Positions 9,124 to 22,600 of a DNA stretch of 64,000 nucleotides are shown here, piece after piece. The position numbers and the translations under genes were made by a program. The stretch comes from Alentia gelatinosa. Lineage: Eukaryota > Annelida > Polychaeta > Phyllodocida > Polynoidae. The first letter of the stretch is position 1; every line of letters begins with the position of its first letter. The notes beneath the pieces are model-generated. The model was not told where the DNA came from. It did no database searches and saw nothing but the letters and a program-made list of their open reading frames with translations. The stretch covers positions 27,189,300-27,253,299 of the forward strand of contig OX465581.1 in assembly GCA_950022655.1 (NCBI GenBank), written 5' to 3'.

Positions 9124-10289
9124 TACCAAATTTTTTCCTACCACGGATCCTCGACAGGTCCAGCGGAACGAAGAAATTACAAACACAAACTGTTGTTACC
9201 TACGCTAACTCATGTGGTTCCGGTCACGTGGACCCCCACTTGACTCCACCGCTCCAGCCACCGCTGTCGCCCACTTCTTCCTGGGACGCCAACCAGATCG
9301 GGACCACCCACCCACCCAACAAAAACTCTTGCATCTCATTTCCTCAATTTCCCTACTTTGTAGGGCCATTTAAATAGCTCGTGACTTTTCTCGTATTTGT
9401 ATTACTATAACATTTCTCTTGTTGTTTACTAAGTGTAACTCAATGAATGTTATCCATATAACTTTCCTCTGTGTTAGTCATTAGGAATAATGACAATGCT
9501 ACGATAATTGTGTATACAATAAAAGAATGGTGCTGTTTCCATTATTCCATGGACATTCTCTCTTGGAGTCTGGGAAAATCTGCAAGAAATTAGATGAATG
9601 ACGTATTGCATGTGTATTTAACTAGTTCATCCCTCTATCGGAGGCAAGCAGGGAGAGTGGTGCAGCCTCTGTCTAGCAGTTCGAATAGTCATTTTTGTCA
9701 ATGACAATTTGTTCATTCACAAACGATGAAATTTGGCATACTTGAATCACATACCTATAGAATCCCTTGATAGAAATATCTTTTGATTTAAATGGGATTT
9801 CGTGCATGGGAAATGAGTTTTAAAACGGCAACGACACCTCTAAAGTGGTCTTCCATGACGATAAATTGACAAAAAATGGACGATATTTTCATAATGAACG
9901 ATTTATTATTTTATTATGCCACACCAGCTACGATATTCAAGGTACTCGCATCGTTCTTGTACGCCTACGACATACTTTTTATACTATGTTTTGGCACCAC
10001 CGAGACATGTACAATACTTATTTATCGTAGAATTATTATTCAGCGACACACAGAGTCGTTGGAATAAAATTGGAAGAGAACTAATGACGAACATGGTCCC
10101 TGTAATCCTATCACCTTCCGTACCAAGGAGGAATTATAGATATACATGTACATGTACTATGCACTTAATTTTCACATCCGTATTATATGTGCAGGCACGT
10201 ACCTTATATTTTCCCCCAATTGCAAAGGCAATTCTTTTCACTTCTACAAACGTACCAGGAACCCTAAATCTCTGCATAGATAGATGGGT
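9124..10289. other. Spacer without recognised gene
   Basis: Open frames of 60-240 codons occur around 9,850-10,600 but have biased composition and no motif. I do not support a gene. Confidence 0.45.
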
Positions 10290-11360
10290 TTCCGAGAACT
10301 ACGTCGTAAAAACTGTCCCGGCTCGTTGCATGGCGCGGCTAAATGGAGTTCCAATGTCGCGCTTTTTCGTGTTTTTCTATTGTGACATTTGTAACTCATC
10401 CAGCAGTAAACTGCGCGCGTTGCGGACGGCCATAATGCGGCGGGCGGGGCGCCTTACGATCCCCTTAGCGGCATTAGGGCGACACGGCGACCTGGCAGCC
10501 GACGCCCCCATAAACCGACGTGCACCCCGTGCTGAGGGGAAACACCCCCTCCCCTACACACCCAGCCCTGTTCACGTGTTTTCCGAGCCCGCCGTTTACG
10601 CGCTGTGGGCGGCCGCCGTCAGAAAATAACAACCCAACAATTGCCTCCATTTCCGCGATCGACCCTGATGGTGAGAATCGGGGCGGTTATCGCGGCTTTG
10701 ATGGAGAAAATCACGAAAATTGGGGAAGTGTCCGGGTTTGGGGAGACTGGGGGAGGTCGTGTCTGGGGTGTGTGAGGTGGGAGAGGTGAACGGTGGTGTT
10801 GGTGGCGCTTCGAGAGGCTGGAGGAGCCACCACACGGAGACCGCCCGGCGCGAGCTGTCGACGGTGGTAAAAGTGGAGGCGGGCGGCATGGCTGGGTGAG
10901 TGGCGATATGCTGGTGGCCCGGCTGGATGCCGGGGCTGGCAGGCGGGCTCGTTAGAATGTCATAAAGCGGCGAGCTCTCAGCACGGGCGAGTCGGCCTGA
11001 TACTCAACAGGGGGCGAGGACGCATTACACCGTTACAGCCAGGTGCTCACGAGACCTGACGCACGGAGTAACGGCCTTGAAAACACCGCCCGAGTTGGGT
11101 CCGATGACAGGCCTGTCAATGCTGCCAACAACACCTATACGCCCCCAGAAGCACCCACCCACTTCCTACCAATTCACTCCTGCAGTCACATCCCTAGACA
11201 ACTACGTAAGTCTGGGTGGGAGCATACATAAAACGTGTGAGCTCAGGCAAGGTGAGCTCCGTCATGTCTCGTTGGTGGCAAGATCTCGCGATTCTCACAT
11301 GTCAATGTCACAAAGCGAGCTCAGAATAAACTGTACCGGAAAGGCATAGCGCTCGTCCGA
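10290..11360. other. CpG-rich patch
   Basis: This kilobase is clearly richer in G+C and CpG than its surroundings, with runs such as GCGGCGGGCGGGGCGCC. It may be an unmethylated regulatory island or the 5' region of a gene. An ATG at about 10,330 opens a 100-codon frame, but the protein is low in information and I do not call it. Confidence 0.45.
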
Positions 11361-12075
11361 CAACAGTCATCTACAATACCCATGCGCACAGGAAGTAGCT
11401 GTAGGGCGTGCTTTCTATACATCTTGAGCTTTTCATAGAGGCACATGTTCATCGTAAATATTTTCGATTGCCTATCCCTGACTTACAACAAATATGAAAC
11501 AACTACTATTCTATGTCTATATACGTGTTTAAATTGGAATGTGTGTCATTTCTTAACTGATACTGCGCCACCTAGATCACCTCTATTCGCAGGTCACATA
11601 ATATTTTTTCGCGCCGGTCATTTCGTTTCTAACCACCAAGGCAGCGGACTCTTTTCTGATTCGTAATGGCTTTAAGATGAACTGTAGCTGTGTAATGTTA
11701 TTAAACAAGACGTTTTCCTGCAACTTTATTCTTATCATTGTAGCAATTGAGATCGTATGATTTTTGTGTTTCACTATCTAAAACTTAGGCGGAGAGTGTA
11801 CTCATCTATTATTTATTTCATCATTGAATTCAAAATATTCTTTTCATGTGTAATAAAACCTATTCCAAGGTATTCCGAGTTTCGTCAAAATTAGTTCAGA
11901 TGCTAGGTCATTTGAACGAATGCATAATTTCAACTGTTAAGGTTAAGGGTTCTTCCGACATCATGATTGTCTGACAAGAGATGATTATGACCAGTTGCAA
12001 GTGTATATCGAACAGCAGTTAGATTGATGATTGACTCTGACATTTCCTATGAGTAATCCTCAAATTGTACATATA
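11361..12075. other. Spacer without recognised gene
   Basis: AT-rich sequence. No coding, repeat or regulatory signal that I can support. Confidence 0.45.
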
Positions 12076-12644
12076 CAGTAGAACCCCGCCTCACGGACAC
12101 CCCACGTTAACGGATCTATTATATGTTCATTTCAACCTCGTGTAAACGAGCACCCTAGGGTGCCATTTGTAACATAGTCTCATTCTGTAGACGAAATAAG
12201 TAGGACCATTCTGATTTCGTTGATGAAATTAATTTAGGACTGATTTCGTAGACTCCGCGGAAAAAAGCAGTTATGACACTGCTTTCATACACGAAAGAGT
12301 TTTTGTACATACAAGAGCTTTTGAAAAAAAACTATTTTGTACAAAAATTGCCCTTTCGTGTATTAATGAGATTTTGTATACGGAAGAGCTTTCGTAGACA
12401 ACAGATACAAAATAGGCACCAGAATGGGAATGTTACAAACAGCACCCCATTGCGTCGGCTTCTGTAGGCGTCTGTGGGATGTCTGTGTGGTTATAACAGG
12501 GATGCCAAAGTATAACCTGCATAGATATTTATAGACTCCATAGCCTAACTATCGACAGTCTGAAACCTCCATGCAAGTGGTCACCTTGCATAAGCGGACA
12601 CTTTTTCCCGAAACGGAGGGTGCCCACTTACGCGGGGTCTACTG
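12076..12644. mobile_element. Non-autonomous mariner/pogo-like element, long form
   Basis: The left end is CAGTAGAACCCCGCCTCACG after a TA; the right end is its near reverse complement, ending CTACTG. The 113-bp element at 47,762-47,874 has the same ends and a clear TA duplication. The interior is AT-rich and encodes no transposase. The CAGT(A)AAACCCCGC-type ends and TA target point to the Tc1/mariner/pogo group. Confidence 0.75.
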
Positions 12645-13605
12645 TGACAATCTGCGATCTTCTAATTTGACACCCTTCAAATTCGCAATTTGTAGACTGT
12701 AACTGTAACCGCTCCCATACCTAGTCGCTATGTGTGCCATCCTTTCATGTATCAGTTTACAGTAAATAAATTACTTGTACCACCGGCGATATACCCCACA
12801 GAGCCGGCGTCAATAGAGGTATCACAAAACCAAGCCAGCTTAGAACTAGCAGTTCACCTTGCCCTCCTCTCGCTCCATTAAAGGCCCTAATTAAACCGCG
12901 CTCAGTATGTTGCCAATGAAGCAACCCAGCTCTGATTTTATGGCGCCTTGACAAAATATTCCAATTTACAAAGTATTTATAGTCCCTCTGATAAACCTCA
13001 AAACATAGGTCTGGGTATGAAAGATTTAAACAACCATTCCATGAAAATATAAAGGGTTTGTTTAACAAAGCACATGGTACTGTAAAAGGGTGATGTAATA
13101 TAAATGACGCTCGTATTGCCGGCCAGGCCTAAAGTTACCCAGGAAATGCTGGTGACTAAGTGACAATTCAGATGACGCATTCCGTGCACGCTATATGGAT
13201 TAATTTTCAAACAGTTAGCGTTTTGTGTAGATGTACCTTAGTTGCCTGAGACTTATTTACTACTTAGCTTTGTCTGGCATAGAGATAGGAAAATATATGT
13301 TTTATATGATAGTATTTATCCCCCTTGAATGACTGCATATTAGTACCACGGAATATCATCAATGAAAAGGTACAGACTGTATTCAATGTTCGTAATTAGG
13401 CAAATCTGATGCTTGGGAACTATGTTCGAAATTCATCGTGTTGATACTAAATGTATTCCCCTAGAATTTACTCACATGTGTATTATCATTATTCACGTTT
13501 TTCTTTCCATATCAAAATATAGCAATCCTACGTACACAAACTGAATATTCATCTAACAGCATTTCGATGTCGAATTATATCATTTTTGCCCAGCCACTCT
13601 CTTAC
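12645..13605. other. Spacer without recognised gene
   Basis: A minus-strand open frame (12,757-13,068) has no motif. Nothing else is seen. Confidence 0.45.
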
Positions 13606-13672
13606 CTTTTGTCTCATATTTGGATTCGCAAGTGTCTGATATCTGGACCTTCGTCTCTTCCCGATACCCATT
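13606..13672 (-). other. Candidate small exon B (unassigned gene)
   Basis: On the minus strand this 67-bp segment is bounded by a good acceptor (TTTCATTTAG) and a strong donor (GTAAGAG). Joined to the upstream candidate exon in phase it reads EWVSGRDEGPDIRHLRIQI and then meets TGA nine bases before the donor. It may thus be a last coding exon, or the pairing may be wrong. I do not recognise the protein. Confidence 0.25.
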
Positions 13673-13808
13673 CTAAATGAAAAATTTATGGTGAAAGCGG
13701 ATTCTAAAATCAATTGAATCAGTAGAACATTGTAACTTTGAAAGATTTCCACGCGACTTTCTCTTTTCGATTTGTGGTAAATGTACGTCTTAAAATGTAG
13801 CCAAATAC

Positions 13809-13927
13809 CTCGGTGATATGTGGTGTCCAATTCTACTAAGAGATCTGACAACCTGTGTGGAGCATCGGGGGCAGGTCGCAAGTAGTCTGGATACTGAAAA
13901 TGGGGATTTGTGTCAGGGTTTCCTCGA
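13809..13927 (-). other. Candidate small exon A (unassigned gene)
   Basis: This 119-bp minus-strand segment follows a good acceptor (CTTCCTCACAG) and ends at CGAG/GTATTT. It encodes 39 residues with protein-like composition, including YPDYLRPAPDAPHRLSDLLV. The polypyrimidine stretch before it also reads as a leucine-rich peptide, but that frame has no start codon and is probably chance. Gene identity unknown. Confidence 0.3.
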
Positions 13928-16900
13928 CTGTGAGGAAGGACATGTCAGCAGTAGCGACAGCAGCAGAAGCAGACACAACGTCCGTACCAGCTTCAAAGTA
14001 GCTTTAGTTCATCTGATATTTTCTGTTCCAGCTCCTGTTCTATATAAACCATATAACTCTATAAGTCAAACGCCAATACAAAGTCAACCGAAAGTTGTGT
14101 TGAAATGAGAGTTGTACCGAATTTCTGACAAAGTATGGAGTACTATGATTCAAAACATTGAGTTATACATAGATCAGCAATGAAAATTAACGGTATAATC
14201 TTTAAAAGGGAAATGTTTGAACTGTAATTTGTCTTCAAGTTGCAGATTGTATGTTCGTCACTACAGTTTTTTAATTATTAGTTTCCCTCTACATCACTTT
14301 ATGACTAATATGGCATTTGCATCAAAATACCAAAGGCAACAAAAAAGACAACAAGACTCCTTAAAATGGATTTTCAGTCTAATGAACATTGCTTAAGCTT
14401 TTTCAAGGTGCACATTAAAATCAGAAGCATCATAACGGCGATTCCGTTGAGAAATTTCCTTAGCATTATCATAGACGTCAACTGTTAAGACAACGGAACA
14501 CCAGGGGCAAGTTAAGTTTGGATCGGTGGTGTTGTTCGACAACATAACATCTACTTTCTTAAATGGTAATGACCATGTTTTCAGTGCTCATGTAAATAGC
14601 AGTGCTGGCGCCAGTACATTAGAGTCTTCGTCATGTAAACGGTGTAGTGACTTTAACTATATTATTGCACCAGCGCTGAGTATAGATATTTGTACATGTA
14701 ACGGCACTTCTCACTCTTTGGGCTCTGGTATTGTCACCGATGGAATATAAAATGGCGGGGTCTGATTTACTCACAATCTTTATCCATACTTAACGCCTTT
14801 GTCATTTCGATTCTCTGTTAAAATTGCCTATATTCTATATTCATACTGCAGTATCATCACTCTTTTCTGCGTTAAGAGATCAATCACCGTGTGACATTTT
14901 ATTAAGAAACACTCCTACCACGGTATAGTCTGAACTAACAGTAGAATACACCATTTGCATGTTAAGATATCCCACAGAGAAAGGTCCATCAACATTTTTC
15001 ATGAATTTATCCACCTAGAACTCCATAACCTTCTGCGATTTTCCAGTTAACTCTTAGGAATAAGTCACAATTTAGCAGTATGGCATGCTTTTCATACGTG
15101 TTATAGTATCGTATTAATATTCAAGTATAAGATTCATGTAACTCTAGCCTGTATGTTCCAGTCAAATGTAAAAAGATCTGTCAAGGAACACATGAATAAA
15201 GCGTGAATAACTTACTTGATTAACCGTTTGACTAAACGGCTTCTCTGCTCTAGGGCACATGTTGCAACTTGCAGTTTCTCGATATTAGCATGGGCTTTAT
15301 AGCCGCGTATTTCAATACGGTAATGCCATGGCAAACGATACGCCCTAAGAACAGCCGAGGGTAGGATACAAATAAATTAGTGTTTTTACTCGCGGTTCGC
15401 CGCTCTTTCCACGTTCATATTCAAGCTCTCTCGCGGTAAATCAGGAGGGTTTACGAGATTTGCCCGCTCGCGACAAGCGCGCCCTCGAGCGTCAGTTGGC
15501 GGTGGTTTGCGGTATGTGTGTTCCTGTTTTAAATCTGGCGCGTGTGGTCTGCCTGCCATGTTCCCCTCAGCACCTGCTGGTAGTGGTCGACCGCGATTTA
15601 CGGCCACGAATCAGGCGATATCATCAACGGGAACGTGCCTTAACGTCCACCCTACTCCACTGGCCGGCCATGTTGCCAGCAACCCAAGGGTATCTTTATG
15701 CTCTCAGTAGGTCCTTTGTCTTAACCTTTCTCCTCCGGATGTCCAACATGCACCGATCTCCCTGGGGTAACAGTGATCGTTTCTGTGCCTTTCAGGTGTG
15801 TCCTGATCACCGGAATAAAAAATATCCAGAAAATAGAGTAAGATCCAATCCCTTTGCAGAGCAACATCTCACAAAATCTCCAATTTGGATGGGGTGGGCG
15901 GAAGCGTATCCGGAAGAAAATTAAGTCCCGTCTGTGCTGCGCCAGATTTAAGTCGCGTGTACGATTTGCACTCGATGACCCCTCCAAGGCGCAATGACCG
16001 ATCCTCCTGGCTTTCGGCAGGCCTCTCACTGTCCACATGTTAGAAACCCATGATGGGGGAGCTTGAGGGTACGTTAACACCGGGGTCAGGACTCCACTGG
16101 GGGTGCTCATGAGGGATTATTTAAAGAGGGTGAATGGGCACCGTCTACAGGTGATCATTAGGAGCAGATGTAATAGTTGTGAAGCGCAAGGCAGACTTCC
16201 TTACTCTGAAATGAGTCAGTTGTAGCGTATTGGGAATGGAGAGATGTTGGGCCGGTTGGGTGTATTTAGTGACCACGTTGCGAAAGAGTCCCCCAGAACC
16301 CTTTGTTTAGAATTATTATATCTTTATTTATACTTTTCCCGATCAACTTATAGGGCGGGTTTAAAATACGAGAGTAGTTTAGCGTAAGATTTGAAGTATT
16401 AATCGATTCAATATTCCTTACTTCACAGCTTCCAGAGAATTGCACCTCTGTAGATAAACAGAGTCCTTTTATCAAGAGTTCTTATACATACGAGCATAAA
16501 AAATAGTTGGGACTGTTTGTATATAACGATATGACTTTTGTAGGAACAGCCATCAAACCACAATACCGTATTGTTGGTTTGAAATGTGTTACAGCTGAGT
16601 TTGATTTGAGGTTGCTGAATGCTGTGTTCCACGAAAACGTTTCTTTTTAAATTCTAGCTTTTCTGTTTGATTCCAATGAATTGCCAGACTTGACATACGT
16701 GTTAAGATTCAACTACATGTATGTTCAAAACCAAGAGTGGTTAGAAAAATGTATAGATAATACTGCACAGACATACCCAGATCACCTCTTGAAATTCACC
16801 CAAGGATGAGTTCACTTATATCAAAACCTTTTCCTAGTTATCTAGATTTCCTTGGAAACAGTTTTTACTTTGCTCTTCTCCGAACCCTCCCGGTCACATT

Positions 16901-19900
16901 CCTGTGATTGGGTCCTTGCTTCTCACAGCTGCCTGTAGATGCTCAGCCAAGCCGGTGGCTTGGATGTATTTATGGAGCAGAGCCCTTGTGTCATCCCCAA
17001 GCACGACGAGTGTGGCTATAGTCTTAATGACCCTTTGTGAGGCGACCAATGGCCAAGAGTCATGCTATAAGAGAGACATCCAGCCGGTCCCACCTGGGTC
17101 CCGGCCTAGTGGAGCCCACCTAAAAGACTAAGTAATGGCGGCTGTTTACCAAGGAGCGGTACCAACGGTGCATACCAGTGAGAAGCTAATCATCGACTGC
17201 GGTGTACGTGTCCTTGAAGATGCCTGATTACTTCACACCGTGTACCTCATACCAAAAAAAATTATATAATAACAAGTTCATGGTCTGTTTGTTTTCTAAT
17301 GATAAGATATTTCACCCATAGGACGCACGTTTGAGTTAATTAGTCTTTGCGTCATGGCATAGACCCTTGTATAGGCTGTATCTACTAATGTATACATATG
17401 ACATCTTGGGCGCCCCAAAGACAGCATAGAGCCTAGAGGGCATATTTGATGCGGGACAGGTTACAGCCCCGAAGCGCTGTATTTGGCGCCCGATATAGAT
17501 ATATATCTACATATAACTATCTTGGCGGGTGTCTACATGTATACATATAGATAACAAATACTGAAGCCTATGCTCCCGAGTCCCTGTTATACAATCCCAT
17601 GAGAGCTTGTGCTATATAAACAGGGTTATACTAATACACACAGAGCAATGGTGTTTTGAAAGTAAAAATGATTGAAACAACCGTTAGAGATAAAAGGAAT
17701 GATGTGGTTTTGTCACAAGTAATTATTCAAATGGTAACCGATCGAGCTTTAGAAATACTTAATAATTAAAACAGCAAATATAAATTTGTCATGGATTTGT
17801 CATGGATTGAATAATGGCAAATGACAAAAACTGTGGCTTCCCCTTTTAGCAGAAATAGGAATAATCAGGCAGTGGTGTAGATAAGGAGAAATAAGCGTAG
17901 ATAAGGGTTTAGAAGCAGGCGTATATATGGCACCAAATAGTTGACCACATATATGCCCGAAGTGACGCATCTACGCGGATATTGGTCACTCATGACCCTT
18001 GGTCAGGGGTGGTCACTGTCCCCAACTGGTGACTCACTTCCTCACTACGCACCACATGTGCGCCTCCCACCTGGTGTCTCACATCTGTACCAACCACCTC
18101 ACGTCCGCTTCCGCCCCATCTCTTTTTCACCCAACCACCCACACCTCTTCAACTTCACATACCTTCAAAGCCCTTTTCCCTTATGTTATATCATATCATA
18201 TATTCAATATAATTGATTCACTACTCTATTAGTCCATCAATATTACATATTATTAATATCAATTGTTAATATCAATAACAATATCAATCTTATTAATAAG
18301 CAGTATTCATAAGGACAAATAAAATCCTCATGTTAATTTAGAGAATTCAATGAAATTTTATTTGCCCAACTCCGGCCTCTTTTTCATCCAGGGATATGGG
18401 GTAACGATACATACATAAACTCAAAGGTTCGTCGTCCTCTTATTCCTACCTAAATTGGGATAGGTTAATTTCAGACTAGAATCTTGCGGACATGAATACT
18501 ATAGCAAATTGTTAATCCTTAGTGTTAACGACATGTACAAAAATGTCCGTGTTGCGTCGTTGTGAATCGTTAAGCCATGGTCTGCATGCAATGTCCCAGA
18601 ATTGGAAGGTCAATTATATTAGGCTTATGTTATGTTGCCAAACCAATTCAATTCTGCTATAGTTGCATATAATCTTTCTTTATTACGCCTTGTAATAGTA
18701 AATCATCAAATGCGTCATGTCTACTAGACATAGCTGCATATGATCTATTGTTGGACCTATTGTTGGTTTGCCCTTTAGAAAAGTAAGGGACTAGACCCCG
18801 AATACTCCCCAACATACATCGCTGACGCCCTGTGCCTTGGGAAGTGTGCAGCTGTTCCATTTAGTGGACATCCCCCGGCCCCTCAGGTGCCCGGCCGGCA
18901 AAGGTCAGACACTGATAACGAGGCTGCCTGAGGTAATTAATCGAAGAAGTGGTTAGGATCCCGATCGACCAAAGAAAGGCAGAAAAAATGTGAGGGTTCT
19001 TTTGCCCTATGCTGACCAGTTTTAAGGGCCATTCAAAGATCACATGACTACTCATAGCGGAGCACAGACGTATGAATAAAACATCTTAATCAGAAATTTA
19101 GCTCTATCTCCTGTAGCCGTCTGAAAACCTGTGTAGATAAAGCATTCACAACAGTAGAAATAACGGAAACAAATAATGTATCTGTTGCAATATCTTCTTA
19201 CAATTCAACCTTGAGAGGCGTTTGCACATAATATCAAAAAGATTCTCTCGTAAAACTAGCAGTTGCCTCGCTGAGAAAAATTCAGTCAAAGTGAATAGAT
19301 ACTTGACATAATGAAAATTACTTTTTTTCTTTAGAAGTCTCATATTTTCTAGACTATGATTACTTTAGCTAGTTATATCTAATTAGATACGGAATATCCT
19401 CATAGAATAGGTATACTAGTTATTGAACTCGACCGAGTAGTGGATTATCTTTGTACATACAGTACCTGAGTAGTTTCCATGTAGTTAACACCTGACCAGA
19501 TCATAACAGGTGTATCAACTGTATGTCTAGTTCATCCCTGGCTTATAAGGAGTGAGGTCGGGGCAGGGTAACAGGTATGCCAAGAGGGCTACACTAGGGC
19601 CGATGTCTTTGGCGCACTTTGGTTGGAAATGATCAAAGGAGTGAATACTTGTTTCCTGCCTTGATTTGGAAAAGGTTAGCTTTTGTTCTTTAAGCGAATA
19701 TAAACATATCTGAGGAGACAAGACAAGATGTGCTGATAAGTGAAGGTGTCAAAATAATCGGAACAGGTACGTCAAAGAGAGGCCATGTGTCAGTAATATA
19801 CCCTTTTTATGGCAGAATCTAGTGGAACATAAGATTAATATTACGAGTTTTTGTTTGATTTTGGAACAAACAAGATGCATTAGCCAATTCAAATTCCTGT

Positions 19901-20377
19901 TTTAAACCAAATTGTCATAATTTTGTATCATCTATGTATTCATGGTTGATTATCAAACCTACCTGCAGAGAAGGAGCCTGTAATCATTATTTTACGGCTA
20001 TTACATTGCTACATACAAAATTGACATAAGTCAAAATAATTCTTACACTATAAGGGCTGTGTCATTAAGGTCCACAATTACTTCCAATAATGTATTGGCT
20101 GATAGCGTTAGGCGATTCAACAACCGCAATGTGAAAGGATTATAAACTTTCTACACAATGCTACATTTTTCCTATAAAACCATTTTTATGAAGGCTTAAC
20201 CGTTAAGGAAGGAATGCAAATGTATTTGGGATTTCTCAGCACCGACGCCATGTTTCTTTATTTGAGTACACAATTATGGCGAACTTGTAAGTTGTAATGG
20301 CTAGGACAAGTTCAATCGCGACAAGTGTCACAACCACACGTCGCCACGCTGTCTAGCGGTTTCCTCAAGCACCGACT
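13928..20377. other. Long anonymous block
   Basis: I find no gene here. A CpG-rich patch lies at about 15,400-15,720. An AT-rich simple region lies at 18,180-18,330. Short inverted words occur (for example AACACCTG against CAGGTGT near 19,485-19,510). Open frames up to 154 codons lack motifs and splice context. Confidence 0.4.
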
Positions 20378-20750
20378 TTGCATGACGTCACCAGGCTTCT
20401 CCGCCAGTCATCTTCAAAGGGACTTCGAAGAAAGTCGGGAAATATCATTGCAGACAGAGTACACAAGGATGCTTACATTGCAATATGCGATCGCCAGTTA
20501 TGGTACCTCGTATCTTCTGGCCTTCTTTTCAGAGGAGCCGCTCTTCTCACGTTTGCTATGCTTCTCAAGGTATCAAACATCCACAACACAAAGCCCCATG
20601 CATCTCATACTCTCAAGAGAAGGGACATCGCCCACGCGACCGGATCCTTGCTACGGACTGTTCGTTTGACAAAATGATTGGTGAATGCCCCTCCTTGAGA
20701 TGTTCTTCCGATGTTGACGAGTTGTGGGTCGATGTTCCTAAATCGCTCGC
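20378..20750 (+). pseudogene. Tyrosine recombinase fragment of a DIRS-like element
   Basis: The frame at 20,378-20,677 reads GAALLTFAMLLKVSNI, then KRRDIAHATGSLLRTVRLTK. This order (hydrophobic core, R-x-SN, then an R-D-I block and R-x-x-K-T) matches the first half of the catalytic domain of DIRS-type recombinases. A shift near 20,680 brings in CSSDVDELWVDVPKSL, in the place where a cysteine-rich, L-P-x-L-CPV-like segment is usual. The C-terminal HxxR, W and Y are not found. No RT lies beside it, so it is an isolated relic, and its lineage differs from retrotransposon 1. Confidence 0.5.
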
Positions 20751-21955
20751 ATGAATTAGGCGTTGGGTGAGGAGCAATGGGGTTCCCACACTCAGATATA
20801 TGGTTAGATGTAGTCCCTCGGTATTTTCTCCTCATGATATATAATGCTATTTAGTAACGTCATTAGGATTTTGGGCGGAAATGTACACACATTCACGGAT
20901 AAGAATATCAACAAGCAATAAACTCCGGCTTTGTAAGGAGTGCATCCGAATACAGATATATACACCACGATGAGCACAATTTCTCTTTGTGTGGTACACA
21001 TAACCTTTCTTAAGTATCACTCATTCAGGTAAAATATTGCTTACATAAGTGGTCCGAAAAGGTTCTTCTCAACTCTCACGCAATACTTAAAAGGGGGGTT
21101 GAATACAGGTAAGCTACAACAATAGAGCCTGTATTCAACAGCAGCATTGATTTCTATGGTCCATCGGCATTTCCTGGTTGAGCGCACCTTTCCCGGTATC
21201 AAAATAACCATGAAGTCTAAGATCAACAAGATGAAAAGGTCGGGGATTCCCTTGTGCATCCGGGTCCAAGATGTGGCTGATACAGCCTTACCGACAATGA
21301 TGAGTGAGACTTTAGAACATTAGAGCCACATGTTCACGTAGGTGCTATCAGATCTGAATAGTAGCATTACAAATAAGCTCTCGATGTCCCCTATAAAACT
21401 CCTTATACATATAAATATATACACTTTACACTTCCTTGTTTTTTTTTACTTCACAAGAGAGAAAAAAAAAGTCTTACAGGCAGTCTGCTCATTGCAGGTT
21501 TTGTATGCCTCTGAGTGGCAGTTACATGTATACTCCGATGTCCATAACATGACCGGGCTATGTGATTAGCCCAGTCTTGTGATTAGTGTCCTGTAATACT
21601 CTTCCTCGTAATTCGTCACGAAACTTTCATCCGATTAATTATATGGTCAAATAAGATTGTATTTTCAATATTACACAGTCTTGGATGTTTAATGGCAAAT
21701 GAAATAAAAACAGTAGTGACGTCCCCTAGGTGCATAGATCGGAAAAAATAAACTCTTAGCTATAAATATAACTTGAACTGGCCTTGCCCCGCGATTAACA
21801 TATATACGTATACATACATTGGCGAACATATGATCGGCATTGTTGACACCTAAAAAAACATATCTGTGTGCCGATACGGATAACTGAAAAATAAGTTGTT
21901 TCAGCATAAACTGATATCAAGCATACTGGTTCATCTTACATTCAAAAATATTATT
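20751..21955. other. Spacer without recognised gene
   Basis: No coding or repeat structure that I can support. Confidence 0.4.
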
Positions 21956-22016
21956 ATTCATGCATAAAGAAGTTACAGCTGAGAAGTTTATTAATTCGAC
22001 TTCTTTATGCCTGAAT
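21956..22016. repeat. 18-bp-arm hairpin
   Basis: ATTCATGCATAAAGAAGT at 21,956-21,973 is matched by its near reverse complement at 21,999-22,016, with a 25-base loop. It lies 34 bases before the inverted-repeat element at 22,050 and may be a separate foldback relic. Confidence 0.7.
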
Positions 22017-22049
22017 CACATCCCCCCACCCCCATTAAGAAAATAGTTG

Positions 22050-22600
22050 CGCCTGGGCCCCGTTGCTCCTGTTTTTGTGGTATCGCTAGCGATAATCGGA
22101 TCGCAATTTTATTTTTACGATTACTTTAGCGATCCGACTAAAAAGTGTTGCTCCAGTAATATCGGATCGTATCGCTATATTTCCGCGGTATCGCTAATTT
22201 TTACGATGCGATTACGATACAACAATTCAGGGGCACATATTGAATGAGACAGGGGAAGATTAATTAGTTATTTAATTAAATACAGATGGCATCACAGTTA
22301 AAACTGATCTGACACCTGGTGGTGTGGATAGCTATTTCCTATAGGTAAAAGAACAAGAGGCAGGGGCTGGTGGTGTCACAATGGATCGTTATTTGAAATA
22401 TCAGACAAGGCTGTATTTAACCTACAGCGATACGATCCGCAGTACTGTGAAGGTCCGCGTAAAAAGTATCGCTAAAAGCCGTATTTTACGCGGCGATGGG
22501 CCTATGCGATTGCGACACGATCTGCAAAATTTCTGGCCCTCGGATCGCTATTCTGCGATCCGCAACTCTGTTGTAATCCTGGAGCAACGGGCCCCTGGTG
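22050..22600. mobile_element. Inverted-repeat element with GGGCCCCGTTGCTCC ends
   Basis: The left end CCTGGGCCCCGTTGCTCCTG faces CTGGAGCAACGGGCCCCTGG at the right end. Both halves are full of CGATC, TATCGCT and GATCG words in opposite orientation, so much of the element may fold on itself. There is no transposase ORF. GGGCCCGTT-type ends occur in several DNA transposon groups; I do not assign one. Confidence 0.75.

Noticed and set aside
9845..10629. Three overlapping open frames, the longest 237 codons
   Set aside because: Composition follows the local AT-rich to CpG-rich change, no motif or splice context, and the first ATG contexts are poor.
13928..14000. Leucine-rich, signal-peptide-like minus-strand frame before candidate exon A
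   Set aside because: No start codon upstream in frame before a stop, and the leucines come from CTG-rich polypyrimidine sequence in front of the acceptor.
15460..15924. 154-codon open frame
   Set aside because: It lies in a CpG-rich patch where stops are rare by composition, and the residues show no domain pattern.
16423..16632. Minus-strand frame with an Ig-like LSC...WF look
   Set aside because: Only two residues fit, no disulphide partner, no convincing splice sites.
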